From Paramacrobiotus richtersi (Eukaryota; Tardigrada; Eutardigrada; Parachela; Macrobiotidae), in NCBI GenBank assembly GCA_034698045.1, contig JAQGAU010000639.1, positions 1 through 25,392 of the forward strand: a stretch of 25,392 bases of DNA, in the 5' to 3' direction. A model generated the notes under the pieces. That model was not told where the DNA came from. It did no database searches and saw nothing but the letters and a program-made list of their open reading frames with translations. Below, piece after piece: positions 1 through 9,769 of this stretch. Each line of letters starts with the position of its first letter. Within the stretch, counting starts at the first letter, position 1. Made by a program: the position numbers and the translations under genes.

Positions 1-285
1 CTCGGACAATGCGTTCAGAATAGGACTTCTGTGCTTAATGGTCGGTTCCGTCATGATAAGGTAAATTAATCGCATAATATCAATCACGCCACGTAGTGCT
101 CCTCCAAGAACGAACATCATGGCCGCACAAAACAGCGTTTTGCTCCAGATTTTACTGTAACATCTTTGCACAGGTTTGATTGCAACAATGGAGAACGGCA
201 GAAAACCGAACATAGCTAAAATTCTCTCAGCCGTTCCAACTAACGAAATCTGTGGAACCATAGCACAGGTGACCAGAAAACACAT
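1..285 (-). CDS. Gr-like 7TM receptor, exon 1, cut by window edge (gene A)
   Basis: This is the N-terminal part of a receptor-family gene read on the minus strand and open to the window edge. From the ATG at 261, 87 codons run without a stop to base 1. They match the start of intact paralogue G: the LVGTAERILAMFGFLPFS block, then a first hydrophobic segment (FCAAMMFVLGGALRG), then IDIMRLIYLIMTEPT. A second in-frame ATG at 285 adds eight residues (MCFLVTCA). I prefer 261 because gene G starts at the equivalent ATG. The sequence resembles G and pseudogene E most, so the three look like one subclade. Exons 2-4 would lie outside the window, so whether the gene is intact is unknown. The family call (gustatory-receptor-like) rests on the complete copies. 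Confidence 0.7.
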   Translation of the reverse strand, partial: MCFLVTCAMVPQISLVGTAERILAMFGFLPFSIVAIKPVQRCYSKIWSKTLFCAAMMFVLGGALRGVIDIMRLIYLIMTEPTIKHRSPILNALSE

Positions 286-827
286 TTAACAATTAAACTA
301 TTCTTCACTTTACGATAAAATGTTTTCCTGGTGCTTTTGTTCTCCGCCGTGGTAACAAAATGGGATGGCTTTCTTTCTGAACATGATAGTTTACTGAAGA
401 GACCTGAAATGAATATGCAACTTTACGGAGTAGAGCAGGAGTTGCGACGCGTGGTGCTCAATGATATAGAAGTAGTGTTTCAGCTCCGGTTTCCATATTC
501 CCGATGTGTCAGTGGGTTCCACGCTGGAAAACATGCGACAGAAATCCACCTTAGAAATCAATGTAAATAAATGGGTGTATTAGAGCTAATTGCCTGTAGC
601 GGTTTGGCAAACAGTTTTGTTCGACGTAGCAAATATCAAAATCAGGTCCCACTGGAGATGCTGTGACAACATTTTATTTGCATAATATGTAGATATCGAT
701 CGGTCTGTCCGATCATGGATTTATAAGCTATCCGTCAGAGGCAGGAATTTGGTACTGGCTGCGCGAAGTTTATTTAATTAAACTAAAACTTTGTTCCATG
801 TGTAAAGAAATGTCTGAAAGCTGTTGA
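286..827. other. Intergenic stretch, no supported gene
   Basis: I find no convincing coding exon here. A 79-codon open frame on the plus strand (331-570) has no resemblance to the receptor family or to any domain I know, and is of a length expected by chance. No receptor exon 2, 3 or 4 relics were recognised. Confidence 0.5.
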
Positions 828-1486
828 CGAGGACAGCGTTGACGATCGCGCAGACATGCACTTGCTGGGCGAAAATGTACGGAAGAGTACATAACACAAT
901 CCAGCTTATCACGGCTTGGTTCGCAGTTACTTTCCCGATTCATCGGCAGTGGAGCGAAGGCTTGTTGGAAATCTAGATAGTACCATATCGTATTTTGTTA
1001 TAATACGCACGCCATTTTTCGGACTCCCAGTACAGTGTTACCAGCAACGTGATGCAAGAAAGAGTATTTGCAGTTCGTCTCCAAACGGCCGGTTTTTCCA
1101 CCCCTATACCACCAGCACCGGCATGATCACACGAAAACAGTGCTGGACGTTATGCCATGATTTGCGTTTCCAAAGGAAACGGACAATACGATAACTGGTT
1201 GTACGCTAAAAACTCCATATGTAAAATCAGATAAAGCGCGAAGAAGCGGACTTCTTTGTTTACTGGTCGACTCTGACAAGACATTTGCGATAATAGTTAT
1301 AACGTTGATTAAACCGCGCACCGCTTCTCCTAGAATAAACATAACTGCCCCACAGAGAAGACCTTGATTTAACACTTCGGCATAAAGGCATTTTGCTGCT
1401 TTCGCGGAAATAACCGAAAACGGCAGAAAGCCAACGACGGCCAAGGTTTTCTCAGGGATTCTAGTGAATGGAAGGTTGGGTGCCAC
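828..1486 (-). pseudogene. Gr-like receptor pseudogene, exon 1 only (gene B)
   Basis: This is a decayed copy of exon 1, closest to intact gene H. The reading frame opens with IPEKTLAVVGFLPFSVIS and continues through the first two membrane segments to QPVIVLSVSFGN. There a single base is missing relative to H, and the frame shifts. Homology continues in other frames: WRRTANT-like sequence near 1100, a WRAYY block, and AQQVHVCAIVNAV near 850, after which it stops. The position matching the H start codon reads GTG, not ATG. Further stops and indels follow the WRAYY block. No exon 2-4 partners were found nearby. Clearly non-functional as a receptor. Confidence 0.85.
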
Positions 1487-1844
1487 TGGAAAAGCAGGAA
1501 ACAACCTCGTCGAAAAGTACTTTTTTCTTGCGCATCAAAAACTGGTCGCATTCTTGTTTTCGAACAGGATTTGCGGATAAGCAGCATATTTTGTTGCTTC
1601 TAGACAAATTAAGGTGCTGAACTCACAGGGACGAAAGCGACACCAAGTGGTGCTGTTTGGTCAGTTTTTGTGGTCGATTGGTCAAGTTTGTTTTCGTAGC
1701 TATTTAGCTATTTGGATTTTATAATTAGGTGCAGCAGATATGCGACCTAAATCCCTATGGAAAGTTATGACACGGACAAAGGCATCTGTCATTTAGCGAA
1801 TCCCAAATGCGCTGGAGCAAGCCATTCTTTATAATGCAGTCACA

Positions 1845-1937
1845 ATGAAGTACAAACTGGTGACGATGTTGTTAATATTCCTGGTCGGTTGTGGTGTCAC
1901 GTTGGCATTTGCCGAAATTATGTGCATTTTGTTTTAG
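1845..1937 (+). CDS. Possible 30-residue hydrophobic micro-ORF
   Basis: An ATG opens a 30-codon frame that ends at TAG. It has the shape of a secretory signal peptide: MKYK at the N terminus, a hydrophobic core (LVTMLLIFLVGCG) and small residues around VTLAFAE. It could be a signal exon of an unrecognised secreted protein, a free micropeptide, or chance in a sequence with many hydrophobic codons. No downstream exon was identified. Low confidence. Confidence 0.15.
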   Translation: MKYKLVTMLLIFLVGCGVTLAFAEIMCILF

Positions 1938-1987
1938 AAATGTGTGAAACGAGGAACGTAATTCCGCGCTTCGTTTTCCAGGGTTTG

Positions 1988-2016
1988 TACTGACTGCACA
2001 ACGCTATGGTCAGTCC
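1988..2016 (-). pseudogene. Relic of Gr-like exon 3 with its splice acceptor
   Basis: Read on the minus strand, this scrap begins with an acceptor-like TTAG followed by GGACTGACC and GTTGTGCAGTC. It matches the start of exon 3 of gene C (GGACTAACC, GTTGTGCAGTC) but carries a small internal insertion that breaks the frame. The homology stops after about 30 bases and no exon 4 follows. It marks another lost family member between pseudogene B and gene C. Confidence 0.5.
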
Positions 2017-2651
2017 CTAATCAATCGAACCAATACTGAACGGAAAAAACGTCAGGTAAACAAAGCGCATGGTGAAAGCAGCGCACGTGTCGCGTGTGCA
2101 ACCGCCGAGTAACCGTTAGCAATTTTCTTTCAGAACGCGACTCTTTTACATGGCAGTGACAGAAGGACCCAGCAGGAATGGCATTTTAACAATTATTTAT
2201 TAAAAGAGCATTTTGCCAGCTACACAAATCATGGTGTTGCTACCCTAAAACAGCGAGTTTAACGAGAGAATGGAATTTCTGAGAAAAGAACAGGAGTTGC
2301 TGCGGCAACGGCAAAAGCGAAAAAGAGGCGCAAATTTGCGGAGTTCAGCAACCAGTACGGGTTTGTCCCACTGGCGTTCGAAACCTTGTAAATTGGGGAA
2401 TGGATGCCAGTACCGATACCACTGGTGGTACCATGAACTACAAGTACCCCATACCATCTCGGTATGCGTTACGGCTGTTTGTTCGTCTTGGTTCAGGCTC
2501 TCCGCTTTGCATTTGACACGAAACAAAAATATAATAACAAGGACAAACCGGCTACTGGGGACACGTAAACGGCATTATTTTGATGACATAAGTATAGGGT
2601 AAAAGACAAGATGTTTACGCCGTACGTAATGGGCCGAAAAGCGATGGGACG

Positions 2652-4387
2652 TCACAGTGCGACCTCACGAAGCTGATGACTGTTGTTGTAGTTGCAACAA
2701 GGATGGCAGACTGGCACACTGTAAGGAGCTGGTGCCGTTCGTGCGTAGTTGTTGACGATTTCCTGAACTAAAAAGCCAGTTGATACGAGAAAAGTGCATG
2801 CCTACAGAAAAATTCAAATACAACAAGCGTTAAGGGAACCCGGGATGACGGTATAAATGTACGATTTTATTCTTCTTACCGCTGCCAGTAAGCCACGCGT
2901 GTACCAGAGAATGCCACCGCCAGTGAAACAAGGGACAAATTTTCCCACTCTTGCTTCCAACCTTTCTACCGACTGCACAACGGTTAGTCCCTAGCCAATG
3001 GAACGAAAAGCATGTTGAGGGTATATACATACTTGTACACTAAAGTTCATGGCAAAGTGAACAAATTTTATTCAATACGAACAGCAGCAACCTCCTGATG
3101 ACTAAGGAATAGTGATCGCTATGATGGCCCATTCTTTCGGACTGATAATTTAGCATCCAGAATGGAGTTAGCTTACGTTTTCCGCCACAACCTCTGCGAG
3201 CGTAGAGCTTTCCATTTCTAGTCGTAACTCATACAGTTTTAGAGCGAATCGGTCGGCCTACGAAGAAAAGGTCATCCTAAATTATGGCAGCTGTAGATGT
3301 CCGGCCTTTGAGCGACAGAGGCAGAAGGACATCGTGTACAATATAAAAAAGTCTCAGCGCTCAGACACCAACTATTCGTGTCCTAGTCTACCTTTTCATA
3401 TACTTGCACAAGTGGGATCGCAAATACCACACAATAACCGAAGAAGAGCAGAACACTGATGTAGTATCCAAGGCTTCCAGCCAGAAAATTTGACGGTACA
3501 ACGACGATGGCCGTTACAAAGGAACATGCCAGGGCCAGGTTGGACGCAAAGATAATCAACAAAATCCAGCTATACAACTCATTCAGCTTACTCATGCACA
3601 GGATCAGTTTCAAATGAAACTCCTGCATCTCGCGAATGACGCTGCTAACGCTGTTATTATCGTATCGCCCGGTGGAAAGGAGCTCACGCATATCATTGAT
3701 CTTAACCAGAAACTCATCGCAGGCATCTCGTAGAATGACCGCGTACACGATAACGCAGATATAAACTTGCTGGGCAAAATAATGCGGAAGTGAGCAGAAA
3801 ACACCCCAGATAATGATATCTTGAGTGGCCGTTACGCTGAGCGGTAGCGGAGCAAATGCGCTGGCAAAACCCGGGGAGTAGTACTGCGGGTTTTGATAAA
3901 GAAATGCGCGCCATTCCGCGTACTCCCATAAAACTGTCAGAATTAGCGTTACACTAGAGAGAATAGTTCCAGTTCGTCTCCAAGTGGCTCGCTTTTTGAC
4001 CCACAGACGGCCAAAGCCAACCAATTCTCGAAGGGGAATCTGGACGTTATTCCACCAGGAATTTTTTTTAAATAGCAAAACAGACAGCACGATGACTGGT
4101 TGAAAGGGAAAAACGGCATCAGAAATTTCGGACATAGCGTGGAGTACTGGACTTGTGAGTTGGCTGGTGGGATCAGCTAGTGCATGGGACACGAATTGTG
4201 CAGTTTCCATCAAGCCACGTAACACACCCCCAAGGATGAAAGTTATGGCTATGCATGGAAGAGTCTTGTTCAAAACTCTAGTGAAATGACATTTCAGGGG
4301 TTTTCCCAGAAAAGCGGAGAACGGCAAAAAGCCAGTACATGCTAGAATTCTCTCTGGCAGTCCAACCAGTGAATGTTCTGAATCCAT
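2652..4387 (-). CDS. Gr-like seven-transmembrane chemoreceptor, intact, four exons (gene C)
   Basis: Predicted 445-residue membrane receptor, probably a ligand-gated taste or chemosensory channel subunit if the gustatory-receptor assignment is right. Exons on the minus strand are 4387-3392 (332 codons), 3257-3177 (27), 2990-2880 (37) and 2801-2652 (50 with TGA). Introns are 134, 186 and 78 bp, all phase 0. Donors are GTAGAC, GTAAGC and GTAAGA; all acceptors end in TAG. Exon 1 holds about six hydrophobic segments and family blocks LPERILACTGFLPFS, FQPVIVLSVLLF, TVLWEYAEWRAFL, FCSLPHYFAQQVYICVIVYA, LRDACDEF, KLNELYSWILLIIF and FFGYCVVFAIPLVQVYEK. Exon 3 has CFTGGGILWYTRGLLAA. Exon 4 gives the last membrane segment (STGFLVQEIVNN) and a tail with CHPCC and the sequon NNS. 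The ATG at 4387 is the only one ahead of the first conserved block. Nearest relative in the window is gene K. Confidence 0.85.
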
Positions 4388-5669
4388 AGTCTGATACGAA
4401 ACCGATAAACATAGTTTTCCGACACTTCAGGACACGGCCGCCAGAAATGAACCCAGGTGTATAGGTGTTTCTCTCCGTTTCTTTCAAGTGACTAAAAACA
4501 TTTTGGGATTTTACAAAACGAATTCGACAGTACGAGTACTATTGATACTAGATATTGTACATATTTGCACTAACACATCTTGTTTTCGGAGTCTGTCAGT
4601 CCACAACACATATGCAAGGGTCTCGCCAGAAGCACACAGAGAAAACTGTGTAAATAACAAGCATTTAACTGATTACTGGGTTCTGCTTAGCGGAACTATG
4701 CTGCGTGATCTACATCGTCCTTATGGAAAAGTCAACAGTCCGGTTACGAAACATGATTGAAATACTTGAACTGTTTGCTAACCATAACTAACTGCACATA
4801 AAGCGAACGATTATTCGAAAGGTCATTCGTTTCTGGCACAGTTGCGGTACCAGAGAAATTTGTGGCGCTGCAAGCGTAATAGACCGTTAATCTTGTGACC
4901 CTTGTCGATAATTTTTCTGATCGATGACATCGAATTTAACAGTGCAAGAGAAATGTGGAGAAGGACAAAAAAGCTGACAGGGTGGAAAAGACAAGAAAAC
5001 GTAGCAAACAACACATACTCGTGCGTATTGCCGTACAAGCTAAGATACAATCTAAAAGAAAAAAGATAGCTGCTTTCTGTAAACCTTGATCAAATCCAGA
5101 AAATGTCAAAACAAACCATAATACAAAATGTACGGCTTCAGCCCATGTTTAAGATATCCCTTGCGTTGAGCCAAGGCGTATTAATTCTGTACCATGGAAC
5201 CGCATGGTACCATCAAATTTTTCCGTTCATGGTCTTGGCAAGCCAACAACAAATGCAGCGAGAATAGTGCACTGCAATCAGCGAGTGCACTTGATAGGTG
5301 ACATCAAAGCCAAAATTCGCCGGGAGACAAACCGGTTTTTATTTGTCTGTGCTCTGATGAAGAGACATTTCATATTGGGAGTATAACCCTGGCTAATATA
5401 TAAAAGCGGACTGACAGGGGAACTTCGCTCGACCTCATTTATTAAGAGTCGTTTTAGCCTAGCTGTTGTTAGAGGCAACGCTGCCGCTGTTCTCGGCACC
5501 TTGCCGTCTGTTTCTCGTCGTGTTAATCGTGGTGGAGATGCTGGTTGTTTTTTCGACATTTGACTTTTTACCTTGTAGTGTCTTTTTATGTGCCTGTGCA
5601 CTTGTTATTTGTGTCGGCGGCCTTTGCCCAATAAACATTAGATATATAAAAGCGTAAAGGACAAGACGA
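4388..5669. other. Intergenic stretch with a diverged repeat copy and TATA-like motifs
   Basis: No gene could be supported. The stretch between about 5025 and 5160 resembles the repeat units at the right end of the window (near 24790-24925 and 25120-25255), sharing short runs such as GCCGTACAA, TACAATC and TGTACGGCTT/TGTACAGCTTT. An imperfect palindrome (GTACCATG...CATGGTAC) lies near 5190-5212. The motif TATATAAAAGCG occurs twice, near 5397 and 5643, with CAATAAA between them near 5630. This resembles promoter and poly(A) signals of a retroelement end, but no terminal duplication was found to prove it. Confidence 0.35.
5025..5160 (+). repeat. Diverged copy of the right-end dispersed repeat
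   Basis: The order of short matches is shared with 25120-25255: GTATTGCCGTACAA versus GCATTGCCCCGTACAA, then TACAATC(T/G)(A)AAAAG, then TAGCT, GTAAACC, ATC/ATT AAA-TCCAGAAA versus TTCAGAAA, then TACAAA(A/G)TGTAC and CTT(C/T)AG. Identity is moderate and read by eye, so the boundaries are approximate. It contains no coding potential and may be a remnant of a non-autonomous transposable element. Confidence 0.4.
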
Positions 5670-5741
5670 GAAGATGTCTGCAACTCGGCAACTTGCTTTC
5701 GTATACCGTTGATCTTAACTAAAAATTCATCGCACGCATCA
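5670..5741 (-). pseudogene. Relic of Gr-like exon 1 (CDEFLVKI block)
   Basis: About 24 codons on the minus strand encode DACDEFLVKINGIRKQVAEL. This matches the loop after the fourth membrane segment of genes C and K (RDACDEFLVKINDMR in C) and the scrap at 23905-24160 (INDIRKQVATG). Nothing of the exon is found on either side. At about 5741 it abuts sequence homologous to intron 1 of gene G, so the boundary is a rearrangement breakpoint between two different family members, not a normal exon edge. Confidence 0.65.
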
Positions 5742-6557
5742 ACGTTTTCGAAAAATGTTGATTGGGTCTGTGAAATTCGGGAGATATGGCCGTTGATATT
5801 CACTGTGCTGTGAGTTACATCAGTACAGTAAAACCTCTGGATACCATACACCCTCCATTCTGCACTTTGTGTATATAATCGTATAAAGAAGTGTATCTTA
5901 TAAAGAAACTGCCCCCCTCGGCCCCCCTTTAGGGGCAGTGAATAATTATTCAGGGGCTGCATTCAGATGATGTTTGTATACTACCCCTACGCTGATTATG
6001 AAGCATGCGGATGTCGGATAACACGCACAGCATGTTGGTTTTGTTTAAATACAGTTAAGAAGTACGTAGTACATTTTTGTGCATCTGTGTATGTTATAAG
6101 ACATTTTTTCATTTGATATGGCACCTTTTGTTGAAATAAAGTGCTCTTATAAGACGTTGTATTGTGTTGCGAATATTAGATCCTGTTTTCATTTAGCCTG
6201 TTATGTAATTATTTGCTAGCCGTATGTAAGAAGGAGGTCTATTAAACCAGCAAAACAGCTGGCGGTTCCTCGTAAAGGTGTTTGTAAACGTTATAAAGGG
6301 GTGAATGTTATAAAGAGAAGTGCCCTTGTGCTATAGCTTACGGGAGAATCTGGTTCCACACGGCGCGTATGTATTGAAGGGGTGTATTGTATAAAGAAGT
6401 GTATGTTAAGAGAGGTTTTACTGTAAAGTATTTCAGCTTCAGTTTTATTCAGTCCCGTATGTTTGGATACATAGATCTTTCCAGTCCGCACACACAGCAG
6501 CTCCTTAATTCCTTCTCCTGTCTCGGTACTAGGTATTGACGATTTTGTGGAATTTAC
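5742..6557 (-). other. Former intron 1 of pseudogene E, interrupted by a MITE
   Basis: The flanks of this stretch (about 5742-5825 and 6424-6500) line up with intron 1 of intact gene G (about 11296-11455). Shared runs include TTCGAAAAATGTTGATTGGGTCTG versus TTCAAAAAACTTTGACTGGGTTTC, and ATACATAGATCTTT versus TTACATAGATCTTT. The splice donor of exon 1 (GAGAAG then GTAAAT on the minus strand) is retained at 6556-6557. No exon 2 is left: the homology ends at about 5741 where a foreign exon-1 scrap begins. Confidence 0.6.
5826..6423. mobile_element. pogo/Tigger-like MITE with TA target duplication
   Basis: A 598-bp element with inverted ends. The left end starts CAGTAAAACCTCTGG and the right end, on the other strand, starts CAGTAAAACCTCTCT. 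The match resumes a few bases on (CATACAC in both), and both ends carry subterminal TATAAAGAAGTG-type repeats. It is flanked by TA on both sides (5824-5825 and 6424-6425). Intron 1 of gene G has a single TA at the equivalent point (11378-11379), which serves as an empty site. CAGT-starting ends with a TA duplication are typical of the pogo/Tigger branch of Tc1-mariner elements. No transposase frame is present, so it is non-autonomous. The C- and G-rich tract near 5910-5955 inside it can fold into a hairpin (CTGCCCC with GGGGCAG). Confidence 0.75.
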
Positions 6558-8757
6558 CTTCTCATAAACTTGCACCAGCGGAATCGTGAATCCCACAGCA
6601 TAGCCGAAGAAAATCACTACACTGCTGTAATTCATGATAATCCCCGATAGAACGGTTGGTGGTAAAACGATAATAGCCGCTAGAAACGAGCAGGCCATGG
6701 CCATATCAGACAGAAAAATAATAAACAAAATCCAGCTGTACATGTCATTCAATTTCTCCATGCAGCGAAAGACCTTTAAGTGCAAGTGTTGCCTCTCCGC
6801 GACAATTGCAGTGACCTCCCTTTCGCTAAGCACATTGAAATCGTACTTGCCTATGTCATCTACTGTAGCTGGTTGACAAGTCCATCACAAGCATCACGCA
6901 GAATTATAGCGTCGATGATAAGTGATAACTGAGATATACACTTGTTTGGTGAAATAGTGGGGAAGGGAGCAGAAAACAGCCCAAATTATGCAGTCTTGGG
7001 TGTGTGTGACGTTGATCGGTAACGGAGCGTATGCCTCTTGGAAATCGGGCGTATATTCTTCCGGATACTCGTCATAATATGCCGGGTGTATCGAAAACGT
7101 GGCGACCACGGACGTGGTTGTGGTCGACTGTGGTCGTGGTTTCCGGTGACCTTCGTGGTCGACCGTGGTTGTAGTTTTTCGTATTCTTTGTGGTTACTGG
7201 TGGTCGTAAGTGGTTGTGGTCGACTCTGGTTAGTCACTTCAGTGTTTACAGTTACCCTGCATCGAGTGCAGTATGTTCAGGCACCATTACAGGAGACCCA
7301 GATACCGTACTGCCTGACGCTGCAAGCGCTTGCCATAACATCGCCACAATTCATTGAAAGTACTGACAATTGAACACAAACTTATCCTGGGTGTGATCGA
7401 GCTCCAAAAAATAAAACCAATTCCAAAGTTGAGACACCAGACAATGAACAACCGGCTGAACTGAAACAATTATTTCCAGCTGCTGTGATGGAGCCAGAAC
7501 TCCTGCAAGGAACCAGCACGAGATTTTAAAAGGAAATACTCCTTACTAGATGAGTAACTAAAAATGTGAGTTTGAGTCCAACTTAGGCCGAGGAGCCTGA
7601 GGACAGAATCAAAAAGATGGAAAAAATGCAATGCCTCCAGTTCTACCGCACTCGTGGATGGGCATAATAATGGCACTTCTGCATTGACACTTCCATAGCA
7701 ATGAAATCATTAACTAACGCTGCTAAACGATTCAGTCTTCAGCAGCTGCCATTACTGACACACAGTACTTAAACAACGGCGTGGTGACTTTGCAACTTGT
7801 CAATCTATGGGATTTTAACTTGCGACTCCTCGGCCTCGAGAACTAAGAAGAAACCAATATTTTAATTACGAACCCATTAGATGTAGCTATGATGTAGAAA
7901 ATAGGCCATAAATACTTGCGTGTAAATCTCGTGCCGGTCCATCGTTAGGAGATCTTTTTAGTTGTTACTTTTTGCTGTTAACATCCTTGCGCTGTATCGA
8001 TAAAGGAGAGAGTATATCGCAGCATACCTTCAACAGGCATGGAAGACGTCCAGGAAGGCGCTATGGACCAACACATGTCACGTATGTCACCCCGCGCTGG
8101 TGCCTGGACATGCGCAGCGATGCGAAACTATGAGCTGTTAACCAGTCAACCACAGCCACTTACGACCAATAGTGACCACGAAGATTACGAGAAACCACAA
8201 CCACGGTCGACCACAAAGGCCACCGGAAACCACGACCACAACCACGTCCGTAGTCGCCACGCTTTCGATACACCCTAATATGCACGCCATTCTACAAACT
8301 CGAATAAAATTGTCACAATCAGGGTGATGCAAGAAAGAGCACTTCCAGTGCGTCTCCATAAGATATGCTTCTTGACCTTAATGTTGACAAAACCGGCGAT
8401 TTCCTTTAGAGATGTTTGTGCATTTCACCAAGAGTTTCTCTTAAACATAAAAATGGAGAAAACGATAACGGGCTTAAACTGATACATGCCAGAGAACTCG
8501 GACAGCGCTCGGAGAAGGGGACTTTGGTGTCCACTGGTCGGCTTCGCCATTTGATAAGGTAAGCCAATCTCATAATATCAATCCCGCCATGGAATGTTGC
8601 TCCTAGAATGAACGTTATAGCTGCGCAGCGAAGAACTTTGCTCGAAGTTTCGGTGTGACGCCATTGCGCAGCTCTGCTTGAAATAATGGACAACGGTAGA
8701 AAACAAAAAACGGCTAGAATCTTTTCAGCCGTACCCACTAACGAAGCCGGCGAAACT
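6558..8757 (-). pseudogene. Gr-like receptor pseudogene split by a transposon (gene E)
   Basis: A close paralogue of gene G, now dead. Exon 1 lies in two pieces, 8757-8276 and 7082-6558, separated by a 1.2-kb transposon at the WRAYYDEY block. Lesions visible against G are: the start codon is lost (the G start ATGGTTTC reads CAGTTTC here); a two-base gain after MRLAYLI shifts the frame; a seven-base insertion follows KQVYIS; and extra bases with a stop follow the CDGLVNQ block. The 3' part still encodes MYSWILFIIF, MACSFLAAIIVLPP and GFTIPLVQVYEK, and keeps the exon-1 splice donor. Exons 2-4 are missing. The high similarity to G suggests a fairly recent duplication followed by rapid decay. Confidence 0.9.
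7084..8275. mobile_element. Long-TIR DNA transposon (foldback/MULE-like) inserted in a receptor exon
   Basis: The element is about 1.19 kb and begins and ends with GGGTGTATCGAAA(A/G)CGTGGCGAC in inverted orientation. The inverted repeats extend about 140-150 bp (about 7084-7235 and 8137-8275) and are built of GTGGTCG/CGACCAC words. The left arm carries about 10 extra bases relative to the right. The host sequence TAATATGC occurs on both sides (7075-7082 and 8276-8283) and once in intact gene G, so it is an 8-bp target duplication, or 9 bp with one changed base. Long TIRs with an 8-10 bp duplication suggest Mutator-like or foldback elements; hAT and P elements also make 8-bp duplications. The interior has no long frame. 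Near 7340-7440 the plus strand can encode LKVLTIEHKLILGVIELQK, faintly like the helix-turn-helix of pogo/CENP-B transposases, but stops follow closely. Confidence 0.8.
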
Positions 8758-8842
8758 GCGCACAGCGAGAACAAATTTGGAATAACAGTCACTGGAATCC
8801 TCATTTCGTACACAGAAATTATAGCCCGCGCATTTGCCGATA

Positions 8843-8924
8843 CGCCCCTATTCTCAATTATTTTGCGACCTCGACGGTCAAGGGGAGCAGCCGCTCCCTT
8901 GATCCCCCGTTAAATTCGCCCCTG
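8843..8924. mobile_element. Possible hAT-type MITE fragment with a strong hairpin
   Basis: On the minus strand this segment begins CAGGGGCGAATTTAACGGGG and ends with AGGGGCG. Ends of the CAGGGGCG type are common in hAT transposons. In the middle, CAAGGGGAGC (8879-8888) pairs with GCTCCCTTG (8893-8901) around a four-base loop. The segment sits just upstream of the dead start of pseudogene E. No clear 8-bp target duplication was found, so it may be a fragment. Confidence 0.3.
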
Positions 8925-9769
8925 ATACCAATCTCGTAAACTACGCAGTCAAAATCAATATGTGTCTCCTGTTTGAAAAAGCAGCAGCAGTCTTCAGCAG
9001 TGCGGCGAAGGTTTAGTTTGTAACCCATCGTTCCCCGTGTTCACCGGCGCACTCGCAAGTCGCACAGTAAACGAATGCTTCTTGGATCAACAGTTAACCA
9101 TTACAAAGTTAAGAGACATTATCCGCAGATTCAAAAACTAGGAATGAAACAGCGTGGTGCCGGCCGGCCCCTTCGTACAATCCGGAGGATGCACTGGCTA
9201 TTATTGGGCTATCACAAGCACGACAACAGTGACAAGAGAAATGTATCCAATAAAAAGCTACACCAATCTTAAACATTGAAACGAAAAAACACATTTTTCA
9301 TGTCTCTGCTGGGGTCCATAACACATATGGCATTTCCTCCTTGGATTTCTATGCTTACAGTACCCATTGTTGCAGAAATTCCATTGACCGCGGATTTCCA
9401 TTTTTCTCCCAAATTTTTCTTGCGACCTCTTACAGAAACATCTTCGCTCCTGAGCCCCAGCTTCCTAACGTCTCGAAGCCGATGGGTTGCACAATGTAGT
9501 AACCCTGTATACAGTATTGTTAGCAGTTTGCAGCACTTTCGGATTCGCAGTGCGATGGTTCAGTGCCGAATGCTTTTTTTCCTGGGATATGAAGCACTGA
9601 TTGTAATCGGTTACTAGCTACCGTACGGCGTTCTGTGCTCCAGAGATGCATGTACATATGGTACACAAACGTTTGAATGTAGTATACAAACAAACGGTAT
9701 ACAAACGTTTGCCCCCAACAACCACTACAAGCTGGAATATATTTGCGTTATCCACAATCAAGAATTGAA
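8925..9769. other. Intergenic stretch, no supported gene
   Basis: I see no receptor exon in either direction and no known domain. A 113-codon plus-strand frame (9276-9617) and a 65-codon frame (9075-9272) have no family resemblance. The motif CAAACG(T/G)TTG/TATACAAACG recurs at about 9660-9710 as a short imperfect repeat (GTACACAAACGTTTG, GTATACAAACGTTTG). Confidence 0.45.

Noticed and set aside
2245..2602. Overlapping open frames of 93 and 110 codons on opposite strands
   Set aside because: Neither has a recognisable domain, homology to the other copies or plausible splice context. Part of the DNA (near 2495-2530, TTGCATTTGACACGAAACAA) resembles the reverse complement of about 23785-23815, which suggests a non-coding repeat.
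5397..5657. LTR-like pattern with two TATATAAAAGCG motifs and CAATAAA
   Set aside because: No inverted or duplicated termini or target duplication could be found, and the two TATA-like motifs do not sit in longer repeats. Recorded only as motifs in the intergenic entry.
5459..5962. 167-codon minus-strand open frame as a gene
   Set aside because: It runs through an intron remnant, a MITE end and a foreign exon scrap. Only the DACDEFLVKI part is receptor-derived; the rest is chance reading.
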